29,384 nucleotides of DNA. Origin: JBDNFP01 sp041689775. GTDB taxonomy: Bacteria; Bacteroidota; Bacteroidia; Cytophagales; Spirosomataceae. Shown here piece after piece: positions 1 through 8,537 of this stretch. The stretch spans positions 1 through 29,384 of the forward strand of contig JBDNFP010000063.1 of assembly GCA_041689775.1 (NCBI GenBank), read 5' to 3'. Numbering within the stretch: position 1 is the stretch's first letter; the number at the start of each line of letters is the position of its first letter. Under the pieces are notes generated by a model. It made no database searches. It was not told the DNA's origin and was given only the letters and a program-made list of their open reading frames with translations. Position numbers and translations under genes: made by a program.

Positions 1-124
1 TGCAAAACTGAAATACACCCCCCTCAACTATTGAAATAGTGCTATCATCTCTTGATTATAAGAAATTTATCAATATGAACCGATAGTATTCAATTATATT
101 CGAACGTATCACTACTTAATTAAA

Positions 125-1210
125 GTGTTTAGCAAAGCCCCGATTAAAGAGCAAACAATCTTTTACCCTCCAAAAGGGATAGGGCCACGTTACAGCGCAA
201 AAAATTCCAAGAATATCAACAGAGTGCAAAATCACTATTATAGATCCAGACTAGGTACATTCAGCACTTACGAGGTTTGGGTAAGCCCCTGGAAACTTGC
301 CCCTGCTCGGCGTAGAATTGGCCTATTCCTTTATAACCAAAAAAAATACCATGCAACACAAGAGCAGGAAAATTTATATACATTTTGGGTAAGCAACACC
401 AGTACGACGCAGGTCGAAGCTGTGCTTGATATACACAGCGATCCTGGTACCTTAGAAGCGTGGTCACTACTTAATGCGCCCTTCGGTGGAATTCAGCACG
501 AGTCAGATGTTCCGGTCGAGGTAGTACTCTACTTGCTGCAATGTGTCGAAAACTGGTGTAGTGCAAACACTATCCGAAAAATAACTATAAAAGCTCCGCC
601 GATACTTTATGACAAGAGACAAGTAAATCTAACCCGAAAAGTTTATTTGGAAAGTGGATTTACAGAATCCAACAAAATTAATCACCATATCCCGGTTCTT
701 TCATCTTTATTTATGTGTCATATCTTGCCGCCAGAAAAAAGACGATTCCGGAAATCAATCAAAGCCGGTTTTACTGGGACTATTTGGGAGAATCCAGACC
801 CTGAACAAGTATATAATTTCTTACAGGAAAGCCGCAACCGACAAGGGTATACGCTCTCCATCTCGCTTCCCCAACTTCGTGAGTTATTAACTAAACTACC
901 CAAAGAAGCCACTGTTTTTGTGGTCCGTGATGGTTCAGAAATTGTATGTCTTACCGTTGCTATCAGGGCTAGCCAGGCAGTGTTATACAACTTTTGCCCA
1001 GCCGATAACCTAGATTACCGTACTTACAGCCCCACCGTATTGCTCAACGCTACCCTATACGAATACGCCCAAAAAGAAGGCATTGAGGCTATTGACTTAG
1101 GTACCTCGTTGGATCACTTGGGAAACGAGAAATCTTCTCTGATGCGGTTTAAGGAGAATTTGGGCGGAGTGAGGTCCATGAAAGTTACCTACGAGAAAAT
1201 AGTAATGTAA
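125..1210 (+). CDS. GNAT/FemAB-like acyltransferase
   Basis: This 361-residue protein looks like a GNAT or FemAB-type acyltransferase of the kind found in surface-polysaccharide loci, where such enzymes acylate amino sugars or peptides. The C-terminal third carries the recognisable part: a strand-rich stretch VFVVRDGSEIVCLTVAIR, then AIDLGTSLDHLGNEKSSLMR followed by FKENLGGV, typical of the last strands and helix of this fold. The N-terminal half is not recognised. No signal peptide or membrane segment is seen, so it is probably cytoplasmic. The start is a GTG because no in-frame ATG lies near; the true start may be slightly downstream. It points away from the next gene and meets it end to end, 22 bases apart. 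The fold is moderately sure; the substrate is unknown. Confidence 0.7.
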   Translation: MFSKAPIKEQTIFYPPKGIGPRYSAKNSKNINRVQNHYYRSRLGTFSTYEVWVSPWKLAPARRRIGLFLYNQKKYHATQEQENLYTFWVSNTSTTQVEAVLDIHSDPGTLEAWSLLNAPFGGIQHESDVPVEVVLYLLQCVENWCSANTIRKITIKAPPILYDKRQVNLTRKVYLESGFTESNKINHHIPVLSSLFMCHILPPEKRRFRKSIKAGFTGTIWENPDPEQVYNFLQESRNRQGYTLSISLPQLRELLTKLPKEATVFVVRDGSEIVCLTVAIRASQAVLYNFCPADNLDYRTYSPTVLLNATLYEYAQKEGIEAIDLGTSLDHLGNEKSSLMRFKENLGGVRSMKVTYEKIVM

Positions 1211-1232
1211 GTCAGTAGTTTGCGGAAAGCAA

Positions 1233-1877
1233 TCAAATATCAAGGCAGTTACCGGGACGATAAAAAACCGTTGAACAGGTTTCGTGACTAACAATCGGGG
1301 CCATACCGTAAAAATCTAGTTTTCTGAAGCCACGGTCTTTCATGAACTTCCTGGCATCATCGTAAAACTCCCGTTCGGAATTATCAAGAATTAGCACACC
1401 GCTATCCGTCAAAAAGTCAGCGGCAAACATGGTACATTTCACTCGTTTCCTACCATCGACAACTATAATATCGTATTTTCTTTTTCTTTCACCAACTGCT
1501 TGAATATACGTATCCCCTAATTCACGGTGCAAAATTTCAGCATTTCCGGGTAACATTGGCCTTACAATATCAACCCAGGCCGTTTCATGCTCAACGGCAG
1601 TAATGCTGCTTACCTTACCCGCGTACCATTTTGTGGAGTTTCCAGACCCATATTCAAATACTTCAAAGGTAGGCTTAATGCGAGGTTCAAGAAAAATGAT
1701 AAATGGGTAGGTATACCAAGGAAGCGGGTTGCCGGAGGCATCAACGGAGCGTTTCGTGTGGTAGCTTTTGAACCAACCATATTTTTTCAGGGCGCTTTCG
1801 AGGTACAGCTGCACGCTCCCACCAAGCCCAAGGCTATTTAATCCACTCCAAACACCTTTCTTTATCTTCTTAATCAT
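1233..1877 (-). CDS. Class I SAM-dependent methyltransferase
   Basis: This 214-residue protein has a Rossmann-type methyltransferase core. The glycine-rich SAM-binding motif VFEYGSGNSTKWYA lies near residues 73-86, an acidic position follows the second strand (ITAVEHE), and YDIIVVDGRKR resembles motif II/IV. LTDSGVLILDNSE further on matches the usual strand after the cofactor pocket. It is likely to methylate a sugar or glycan intermediate, since it is the last gene of the leftward polysaccharide run, about 100 bases after the flippase. The ATG start fits the family and no signal peptide is seen. The acceptor cannot be inferred from the sequence. Confidence 0.75.
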   Translation of the reverse strand: MIKKIKKGVWSGLNSLGLGGSVQLYLESALKKYGWFKSYHTKRSVDASGNPLPWYTYPFIIFLEPRIKPTFEVFEYGSGNSTKWYAGKVSSITAVEHETAWVDIVRPMLPGNAEILHRELGDTYIQAVGERKRKYDIIVVDGRKRVKCTMFAADFLTDSGVLILDNSEREFYDDARKFMKDRGFRKLDFYGMAPIVSHETCSTVFYRPGNCLDI

Positions 1878-1977
1878 TTCGAAAATTTCGTTTAATTATT
1901 TGAGGAAATGGTGAAATTATACTTTTTTGTGGTTCTCAATTAGCACATAAAACTCGTCCGGTATCCAATTTGGTTTC

Positions 1978-3486
1978 CTAACGGTCATCCCCCCGGAGGC
2001 GGACCCATACTCCATTGGCTAAGCTATTGATTTCTTCCGAAATTCGCGCCCAAAGAATAAAGGTCATGAATAACGCAAAAAGGATTCCAGAACGCAAAAA
2101 AAGCATTGCCATGGCCGATAGAATCGTTTTAGAATAGTCAGGAACGAGAAAAGTAAAGGCATAGAGCAGCAGCAGTATCAATACCACCTGTATAGTTTTG
2201 ATCGAAAAAGGAAGTACCCCAAACTTATAGTAGACAAAGCTCATTCGGGAAATCGAATACACTAACGTTGTGACAGCAGTGGCAATGGCTGCTCCGGTAA
2301 AACCATATATCGGAATAAGCCAGAGGTTGAGGCAAAAGCCCAGAATAGCCGAACAGACAATAAACAGGGTAGCAAACCGGAAGTATTTAGAGTACAAGAT
2401 TATTTCGGTATTGAGCCCGGTAGCGATGTCAAAAACCTTTACGATAGCCATGAAAAGTACTACATACTTGCCTTCACCATACGTAGAACCTTTGGGTATC
2501 AGGTAAAATATCTCGTCAATACTAGCCCAAATCAACAGAAAAAACACTCCTCCGACGATTAGTTGATTCAGCGCTGATTTTCTGTTCATGAGCTGCACAT
2601 GGGTAAGATCGTTGTTTAATAATGCCGTAGAAATTAAGGGAATAGAGATCTGAGCAATGGCCTTCCTCGGTATTTCAATAACTCCGGCTATGTAAGTGGC
2701 TATGATAAAAATACCAGTACTCACGAGCCCCCGCTCACCAGCCAGCATAGAGCGATCAATGAAAAGCATAAGGTTAACACCAATTCCACCGAGCAAAGTA
2801 AAACTACCGTAGCCCAGAATCTGCCACAACACACCCGAGGTAAGGATACTACGGTCCGGCATCCGCCAGTACCATTTACCGAGATAATTAATGTAAATTA
2901 TTAACAAAATAATAGCCACCCCGTAAGCCCCAACCAGGGAATAAAGTAGAAAATCAAAACTGATCCACCCGAACCCAAAAAGCAAAATCAGCAATACGTT
3001 GGCCAGCCGAAGGTAGACCTCCCGAATAAAACCCGGAACCGCAATGCGGGCGTTGTTACGGCAATACGCTTCCAGAACAGATATATAGATCCAGAAAATG
3101 GTAAGTGGTACTACCAGAAGATGGTATTGCAAAATCATGGGGGACCGTACGGCGTAGTAGGCCTGAATAGAATCGGAACAGGCCAGGTACAACATCCCAA
3201 ACAATAGTGAGCCCGCAAAAGGAAGCAATAATAGAAACGGTAAGATACCGTGGTGCTCTTCTTCGTCATCGCGAAAAAGTCCGAAGAATTTATCCGCTAT
3301 AAAGGGAGTGCCTAAATGAGCAAAGGCCGCAAACAACAGGCTATTTTCGAACAAAAGCCGGGAAAGGGCCAGCTGTTCTACCGACAAAAACTTGGTAGAT
3401 ACGTACATCTGATTTATGATGCCAATACCTACCCCGATATAAGCCCCCAAACCGGCTTTTAAACTTTGGCGGACTACAATTCCCAA
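1978..3486 (-). CDS. Wzx-like polysaccharide flippase (MOP superfamily)
   Basis: This 502-residue integral membrane protein has about twelve to fourteen hydrophobic segments along its whole length. It matches the Wzx/O-antigen flippase type, which moves lipid-linked repeat units from the cytoplasmic to the periplasmic face of the inner membrane. The N-terminus MGIVVRQSLKAGLGAYIGV resembles the usual start of Bacteroidota flippases (G-I-x-x-R-Q-S), which supports the TTG codon as the start; no ATG lies just upstream. A charged loop with DDEEEHH sits near residues 93-99. It lies 48 bases after the wecB stop, so it is probably in the same operon. The family is well supported; the glycan it moves is unknown. 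Confidence 0.88.
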   Translation of the reverse strand: MGIVVRQSLKAGLGAYIGVGIGIINQMYVSTKFLSVEQLALSRLLFENSLLFAAFAHLGTPFIADKFFGLFRDDEEEHHGILPFLLLLPFAGSLLFGMLYLACSDSIQAYYAVRSPMILQYHLLVVPLTIFWIYISVLEAYCRNNARIAVPGFIREVYLRLANVLLILLFGFGWISFDFLLYSLVGAYGVAIILLIIYINYLGKWYWRMPDRSILTSGVLWQILGYGSFTLLGGIGVNLMLFIDRSMLAGERGLVSTGIFIIATYIAGVIEIPRKAIAQISIPLISTALLNNDLTHVQLMNRKSALNQLIVGGVFFLLIWASIDEIFYLIPKGSTYGEGKYVVLFMAIVKVFDIATGLNTEIILYSKYFRFATLFIVCSAILGFCLNLWLIPIYGFTGAAIATAVTTLVYSISRMSFVYYKFGVLPFSIKTIQVVLILLLLYAFTFLVPDYSKTILSAMAMLFLRSGILFALFMTFILWARISEEINSLANGVWVRLRGDDR

Positions 3487-3534
3487 TTCTGCTCTGTTAA
3501 TGGTGAATAAAGGTACCCAACCAGGTAAATCCCA

Positions 3535-4632
3535 CTAGGCTTCATAGGTAGCTTTGAGAATTGATGCAATACGCCCGGCTGCCTGACCGTCCCAGAGCGG
3601 CGGTACGACACCCTGCTTGGCGTGCCCACCCAAAAGACTAAGTACCTGTTTTTGGACCGAAACAGGATTAAGATCGCTTTGAAGGTAATTGGTCCCCAAA
3701 TCGACGGTAACCGGGCGTTCGGTACTAGCCCGAAACGTAATGCAAGGTACCTGTAAGTAAGTCGTTTCTTCCTGAATACCGCCCGAATCCGTAATAATCA
3801 GCTCAGCATTTTCCATGAGATGAAGAAATTCCAGGTAGCCTTGTGGCTCCAATAGAATTACGTTAGCCAATGATTTAAGCTCGTCAAGTAAGCCGAAATG
3901 TTCGAGATTGCTCAACGTACGAGGATGCACCGGAAACACGACGGGCCGAAGCGCAGAGGTGTTGGCAAGAATATCCAGGATCGAACGAAGCCCTTCAACT
4001 ACGTCTACATTACTGGGGCGATGCATCGTCATCAGCACATACTGTTTCGTCGACAGATTCAGCGACCGGCATAAGTCTAGTTGGGAAGCTTTTTGCCGAT
4101 AATATACCAAAGAGTCGATCATGACATTACCGACGAAATGTACCTTTTGGTTCGGAACACCTTCGTGAGCCAGATTATCAAGCCCGGCTTGTTCCGTCAC
4201 AAACAGATGATCAGAAATACTATCCGTCAGAATGCGATTAATTTCCTCGGGCATGCGCCGATCTCCGCTTCGCAAGCCAGCTTCTACGTGTACCAAGGGT
4301 ACGTGATTTTTCGAAGCCACCAACGCACAGGCAATGGTAGAGTTAACATCCCCGACAACCAACACAACGTCAGGCTTTTCAGCGTCCAGAATTGGCTCAA
4401 ATTCCAACATAATCTTAGCGGTTTGCTGGGTGTGAGTACCTCCGCCTACGCCAAGAAAGTAATCAGGGCGAGGTAGTTCGAGCTGATTGAAGAATATGTC
4501 CGACATTTTAGTGTCGTAGTGCTGCCCGGTATGAACGATGCGCGATGCAATCTTTTCATGTATAAAGGCCCGGTGTAGCGGAGCCACTTTCATGAAATTG
4601 GGACGAGCGCCCACAATGCTGAGTACTTTCAT
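3535..4632 (-). CDS. wecB: UDP-N-acetylglucosamine 2-epimerase (non-hydrolysing)
   Basis: This 365-residue cytoplasmic enzyme interconverts UDP-GlcNAc and UDP-ManNAc. Family motifs appear in order: GARPNFMKVAPL at the N-terminus, HTGQHYD, VVGDVNSTIACALVA, the active-site stretch HVEAGLRSGDRRMPEEINR, MTMHRPSNVD, FPVHPRT, and ITDSGGIQEE near the C-terminus, which forms part of the UDP site. The length is normal for the family and the start is ATG. It lies between a glycosyltransferase gene and a flippase gene, so its product probably feeds the local glycan. In other organisms the partner is a UDP-ManNAc dehydrogenase (WecC). The dehydrogenase here is of the TviB/WbpO type instead, so the two may supply different sugars. 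Confidence 0.95.
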   Translation of the reverse strand: MKVLSIVGARPNFMKVAPLHRAFIHEKIASRIVHTGQHYDTKMSDIFFNQLELPRPDYFLGVGGGTHTQQTAKIMLEFEPILDAEKPDVVLVVGDVNSTIACALVASKNHVPLVHVEAGLRSGDRRMPEEINRILTDSISDHLFVTEQAGLDNLAHEGVPNQKVHFVGNVMIDSLVYYRQKASQLDLCRSLNLSTKQYVLMTMHRPSNVDVVEGLRSILDILANTSALRPVVFPVHPRTLSNLEHFGLLDELKSLANVILLEPQGYLEFLHLMENAELIITDSGGIQEETTYLQVPCITFRASTERPVTVDLGTNYLQSDLNPVSVQKQVLSLLGGHAKQGVVPPLWDGQAAGRIASILKATYEA

Positions 4633-4783
4633 ATAATTCTAAAATTTTAGTACAGAAATCTGCCAATTCCACGATGACGTTTTCTTGCTATTTTGGGCGG
4701 TACTTTTAAATCAAACTTCTAATTTTCGGCTAAAATTCCCCAATGCTAAGTAGTCAATTACTGCTTACAATCAATATACTACC

Positions 4784-6001
4784 TTAACGAATGCTAGTTA
4801 CATAATCAAAAGCCGCCTGATACTCCTTGATTACGGTATAAATATTAATTTCCTCACGAATAATTCTGAGTGAATTAGCACCAAAACGTTCAATCTTCGC
4901 TGGATCTGACAATAACTTTTGCAAGGTATTGTTGAGACTCTTCTGGTCACCGTTATCGAAGTAGTACCCATTATAATCCTCCCGAACTAACCTGCGCTCG
5001 GTACCGTCTGCGACCGAGCATACAACCGGTTTAGCAAAACACATGGCATCATTGATAGATAGGCCCCCCATTCCGCCCAGTACATAGATAGCTGAGGCGT
5101 GAAGGTACTGACCTAGCGCAACGGGATCATACACCCCACCAACAAATTTCACCCGATCGGCAACGCCGGATGTTTTGGCCAGGGTTTTCAGGCTTTCTTC
5201 TTCGGGTCCAAAGCCTACCACTACCAGCTCAATTTGCGGAAAAATAGTTTGGAGTTCCTTCACGGCTGCGATCAATAGATCAATGCGTTTCCACTTTACT
5301 AACCGCCCCACGTGAATAATCCGGTGTGGATTAGCTGGCAAAATAGGGCCACGATCGAGCGCTTTGGTGTGGCTTGCAAGCAGCATATCGGTATCGGGAG
5401 AGTTAGCCGTAATGAATATACTTTCCTGAGGCACTCCGTAACTACCCGTAATAAGTCGGGCCTCATCAAAATAATTGACGTGAGCGTCTGCCAACGGGAG
5501 GTACAATCGACGCATGAGGGTACCCAGCCAGAATAAGATGTAGCCTTTCAGGGAATGACTGCCGGCTCCATCCATACCCTCGGTTTGGTTTTTTCCTGAA
5601 AAATAAAACTCCCTACTCTTACCCCAATGAGCGGCATTGAAAGGTATTTCGCGACAAACCAGTCGAGCACCTACCTTTCTGAACTTGAAATAAAAAAATG
5701 GGTTGAGAATAAATTGCAAAAAATAGGGCCAAGCTGACATAACCACGATGTCAGGACGTAGCTCCTTTAAAGTCGGTATCAGCTCTTCGAAAAAAGGCTT
5801 ACCGTACCAGGTACTGTATTCGGGTAGCTCAACCAAACGAAACTCTAAGTCGCTGGTGTCTTCCTGCACGCCCGAGCCTATCGACTGACTTGTCTGGCCC
5901 GGCTTAATCAAAATGATTTCGTTTCCGGTTTCGAAAACCATTTTGTTGAGTACTAACTTAAAATAGTGCGGTAGGCCCGCCATTACAAAACAAATTCTCA
6001 T
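4784..6001 (-). CDS. Glycosyltransferase family 4 (GT-B fold)
   Basis: This 405-residue protein has the two-domain GT-B layout. The N-terminal acceptor domain begins MRICFVMAGLPHYFKL. The C-terminal donor domain begins with RIIHVGRLVKWKRIDLLIAA near residue 228, includes LVVVGFGPEEESLK, and ends with the nucleotide-sugar site around GGLSINDAMCFAKPVV. It probably transfers a sugar from a nucleotide donor to a lipid-linked oligosaccharide at the inner face of the inner membrane. A short hydrophobic stretch at residues 155-170 may help membrane association. It lies 36 bases downstream of the sugar dehydrogenase gene and 151 bases upstream of wecB. The donor and the linkage made are not predictable. 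Confidence 0.88.
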   Translation of the reverse strand: MRICFVMAGLPHYFKLVLNKMVFETGNEIILIKPGQTSQSIGSGVQEDTSDLEFRLVELPEYSTWYGKPFFEELIPTLKELRPDIVVMSAWPYFLQFILNPFFYFKFRKVGARLVCREIPFNAAHWGKSREFYFSGKNQTEGMDGAGSHSLKGYILFWLGTLMRRLYLPLADAHVNYFDEARLITGSYGVPQESIFITANSPDTDMLLASHTKALDRGPILPANPHRIIHVGRLVKWKRIDLLIAAVKELQTIFPQIELVVVGFGPEEESLKTLAKTSGVADRVKFVGGVYDPVALGQYLHASAIYVLGGMGGLSINDAMCFAKPVVCSVADGTERRLVREDYNGYYFDNGDQKSLNNTLQKLLSDPAKIERFGANSLRIIREEINIYTVIKEYQAAFDYVTSIR

Positions 6002-6037
6002 TTTCTTAGCGGCTAGTACGAATGCACCACAAGTGTA

Positions 6038-7306
6038 TCACAAGCGCGCATCCACTGAGGCCTTTGGTAAGGTGGCTTTCAAATCAAATACTACGGAGTC
6101 ATTGCGGGTAAATTCGGAGAAGTCCAACTCCTTAAACTCAGCATGTGCAACGGCCAGAATTACGGCTTCATAAGGCCCAAGTATCTGCGGACTCAACTTT
6201 ATGCCGTATTCTTCCGATACTTCACGACCGGATGCCCAAGGATCATAGACATCTACCCGCATACCAAAGTCAGTCAGTTCACGGTACACATCCACCACTC
6301 GTGTATTTCGAATATCCGGGCAGTTTTCTTTAAAAGTTATACCCAGAATCAGCACGCGGCTACCTTCGATCCGGTGGCCTTTCTTGATCAGTAGTTTCAC
6401 CAACTTATTGGCGACAAAAACTCCCATGTGATCGTTGACGCGCCGGCCCGATAAAATCACCTGCGGATAGTAGCCCAAAGACTCCGCCTTGTAGGCAAGG
6501 TAGTAGGGATACACCCCGCTACAATGACCACCCACCAAGCCAGGTTCGTATTGTAAGAAATTCCACTTGGTACCAGCTGCTTCTAATACTTCGGTGGTAT
6601 CAATTCCCATGCGGTCAAAAATCAATGCTAACTCATTTACAAACGAGATATTTACATCACGTTGAGCATTTTCTATCGCTTTGGAGGCCTCGGCTACCCG
6701 AATACTCGGTGCCAAATGGGTACCCGCCTCAATGATTTGCCCATACAGTTCGTCAACAAAAGTGGCGATTTCTGGCGTAGAGCCCGAGGTTACTTTTTTG
6801 ATTTTCGTCAATGTATTCACCTTATCACCCGGATTAATTCTTTCGGGTGAGTAGCCGCAGAAAAAATCTTGATTAAAAATAAGTCTACTGGTTTTTTCAA
6901 GCACCGGTACACAATCCTCTTCCGTACAGCCCGGATAAACCGTTGACTCGTAAATAACCACATCACCGGCTTTTAGAACCGAACCTACCATTCGGCTAGC
7001 CGATAGCAAAGGTGTCAGATCGGGTTTTTTATAGTTGTCTATTGGTGTAGGTACCGTTACGATAAATACATTACAAGCTTGTAAATCAGCCGGATGATGT
7101 GAGTATCGTAGTGATTCAGTAGTGGAAGCCAACTGTTCTGGTTCTATTTCCTGCGTGCGATCAAATTGGCGGCGCAGTTCTTCAATACGGGTTTCGTTAA
7201 TGTCAAAACCCAACACAGAAAACTTTTTACTGAACTCGACGGCCAAAGGTAGACCAACATAACCGAGACCAATGATGGCAATGTGGGGGTACTTAGTAGC
7301 GGGCAT
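6038..7306 (-). CDS. Nucleotide-sugar dehydrogenase, TviB/WbpO type
   Basis: This enzyme belongs to the UDP-sugar 6-dehydrogenase family, which oxidises a UDP-N-acetylhexosamine to its uronic acid using NAD. The NAD site IAIIGLGYVGLPLAVEF is at the N-terminus, and YESTVYPGCTEEDCVP, GYSPERINPGD and NCPDIRNTRVVDV match the TviB/WbpO branch rather than WecC. The Lys and Asn of AEASKAIEN are kept. The catalytic loop reads GLVGGHCSGVYPYYL: Cys262 is present, but the Asp normally found four residues later is Tyr266, and the residue after Cys is Ser instead of Ile. The ATG at 7306 is preferred to a TTG nine codons earlier because it places the NAD motif at the usual distance. It heads the leftward operon. 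Confidence 0.9.
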   Translation of the reverse strand: MPATKYPHIAIIGLGYVGLPLAVEFSKKFSVLGFDINETRIEELRRQFDRTQEIEPEQLASTTESLRYSHHPADLQACNVFIVTVPTPIDNYKKPDLTPLLSASRMVGSVLKAGDVVIYESTVYPGCTEEDCVPVLEKTSRLIFNQDFFCGYSPERINPGDKVNTLTKIKKVTSGSTPEIATFVDELYGQIIEAGTHLAPSIRVAEASKAIENAQRDVNISFVNELALIFDRMGIDTTEVLEAAGTKWNFLQYEPGLVGGHCSGVYPYYLAYKAESLGYYPQVILSGRRVNDHMGVFVANKLVKLLIKKGHRIEGSRVLILGITFKENCPDIRNTRVVDVYRELTDFGMRVDVYDPWASGREVSEEYGIKLSPQILGPYEAVILAVAHAEFKELDFSEFTRNDSVVFDLKATLPKASVDARL

Positions 7307-7633
7307 GAGGATTGGTATAAAATCGTGCTGCAAAGCTATTGAATTTGCCCGGTACCTGAAAATTTAGTGTTCCAAATAAGTCATGATACCCAGTTTTCCG
7401 AAGGAACCAGGCCAGAAAAGCGAATCGACTAGCCTATCTTTGTGGCCGAAAGGATTTGGATATTGACTCATGAGAGTTGATGTGCGGTTCTAATCAACCT
7501 CATTAGATTTTATTCTTTACTGATTATGAGTAGTCGTGCACACATAGTTTGCATTTTAGAGAATTATAAAACTCTGATTTACAAATAAATAAATCCTACT
7601 ACCTAACAACCTAATTCCTAACACCTACTTAGT
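7307..7633. promoter_or_regulatory. Divergent intergenic region between the two glycan operons
   Basis: This gap of about 327 bases separates the leftward dehydrogenase operon from the rightward FkbM operon, so it should hold promoters for both. TATCTTTG at about 7435-7442 matches the Bacteroidota -7 consensus TANNTTTG on the plus strand, but I see no clear -33 box at the right distance. A hairpin lies downstream of it at 7470-7503. The last 80 bases before the FkbM gene are A/T-rich with repeated CCTA and CCTAA steps. No small gene is convincing here. Confidence 0.45.
7470..7503 (+). promoter_or_regulatory. Hairpin in the leader of the FkbM operon
   Basis: ATGAGAGTTGAT pairs with ATCAACCTCAT, giving an 11-bp stem with one bulged A and an 11-base loop. 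A T-rich stretch (TAGATTTTATTCTTT) follows. It could be an attenuator or weak terminator in the leader of the rightward glycan operon, or part of an operator. There is no long U tract, so the terminator reading is weak. Confidence 0.3.
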
Positions 7634-8443
7634 ATGTTTTGGCTGCGTCAATTACTCAAAGAACCTTACAATACCCTTCGCACCAGTCGTGGCCGTGAAT
7701 TTATGCGCCTACTTTGGTACTACGGAGATAAGCCCCGACATCGAAGAACAGACGTAAAGTTTGGTAATTATAACCTGACCGTACCTGACATCATGTCGTT
7801 CCTATTTCAGCATCAGGAGATTTTTGCGGATGAGTTTTATTATTTCGAGACGCAGGAAAAGCAACCCGTGATACTGGATTGTGGCGCTAATATAGGCATG
7901 AGCGTTTTGTATTTTAAAGAACTATACCCGGCAGCCCACGTTATAGCTTTTGAAGCCGAACCCAGTATTGCAGCCCTGCTACGCAACAATCTAAATTCTA
8001 ACGCTATTCAGGGTGTAGAGATCATTGATAAAGCCGTCTGGATCAACGAAGAAGGTATCCTTTTCGGAAGCGAGGACGCCGACTCCTCCTCTATCTATTC
8101 GGAAAATAAAGCCCAAAACCGGGTACCCTCCGTTCGATTGCGCAACTACCTAGCGGCCCATCAGCAAATTGACTTTTTGAAAATTGATATAGAAGGTGCC
8201 GAAATAGAGGTACTGGAAGACTGCCGAGATGCACTAGGCCACGTCAAGAATTTGTTTGTGGAGTTTCATTCCTACATTGGCCATCCGCAATCGCTGGCCT
8301 CCGTCATCAAAATTTTTGAAGAAAACGGCTTCCGGTACTACGTTGACACCAATCAGCACCGCAAACGCCCCTTTGTAACGCACCGCTACCGGGGCAACGA
8401 TGTGATGGATCTCCAACTTAATATTTTTGGTTACCGGCTTTGA
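7634..8443 (+). CDS. FkbM family methyltransferase
   Basis: This 269-residue protein has the FkbM signature: the SAM-binding motif VILDCGANIGMS starts at residue 79, FEAEPS follows the second strand near residue 109, and FLKIDIEGAEIEVLED lies near residue 182. Members of this family usually O-methylate sugars in polysaccharides and natural products. The first 75 residues form a family-typical extension that includes a WYYG segment. The start is ATG and there is no signal peptide. It opens the rightward operon, with a 94-base gap before the next glycosyltransferase. With the methyltransferase at 1233-1877 it makes two methylation genes in one glycan locus. Confidence 0.88.
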   Translation: MFWLRQLLKEPYNTLRTSRGREFMRLLWYYGDKPRHRRTDVKFGNYNLTVPDIMSFLFQHQEIFADEFYYFETQEKQPVILDCGANIGMSVLYFKELYPAAHVIAFEAEPSIAALLRNNLNSNAIQGVEIIDKAVWINEEGILFGSEDADSSSIYSENKAQNRVPSVRLRNYLAAHQQIDFLKIDIEGAEIEVLEDCRDALGHVKNLFVEFHSYIGHPQSLASVIKIFEENGFRYYVDTNQHRKRPFVTHRYRGNDVMDLQLNIFGYRL

Positions 8444-8537
8444 CTCAGTACTTACCTGAATGAATTAGTCGGCCCATAATTCCAAAAAAGCTGACCAGCA
8501 AAAGCCATTAGCCGACCGCTCTTTTGTACCTTGCAGC

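Noticed and set aside
1..39. Possible 3' end of a gene entering from the left (frames closing at about 34 or 39)
   Set aside because: Only 11-13 codons are visible in either frame, so neither can be told from chance.
4748..4766. Hairpin AAGTAGT-CAATT-ACTGCTT between the GT4 and wecB genes
   Set aside because: Seven-base imperfect stem, A/T-rich and without a T tract; too weak to call a terminator.
6143..6394. Plus-strand open frames within the sugar dehydrogenase gene
   Set aside because: They are antisense shadows of a well-conserved coding sequence, with no family resemblance.
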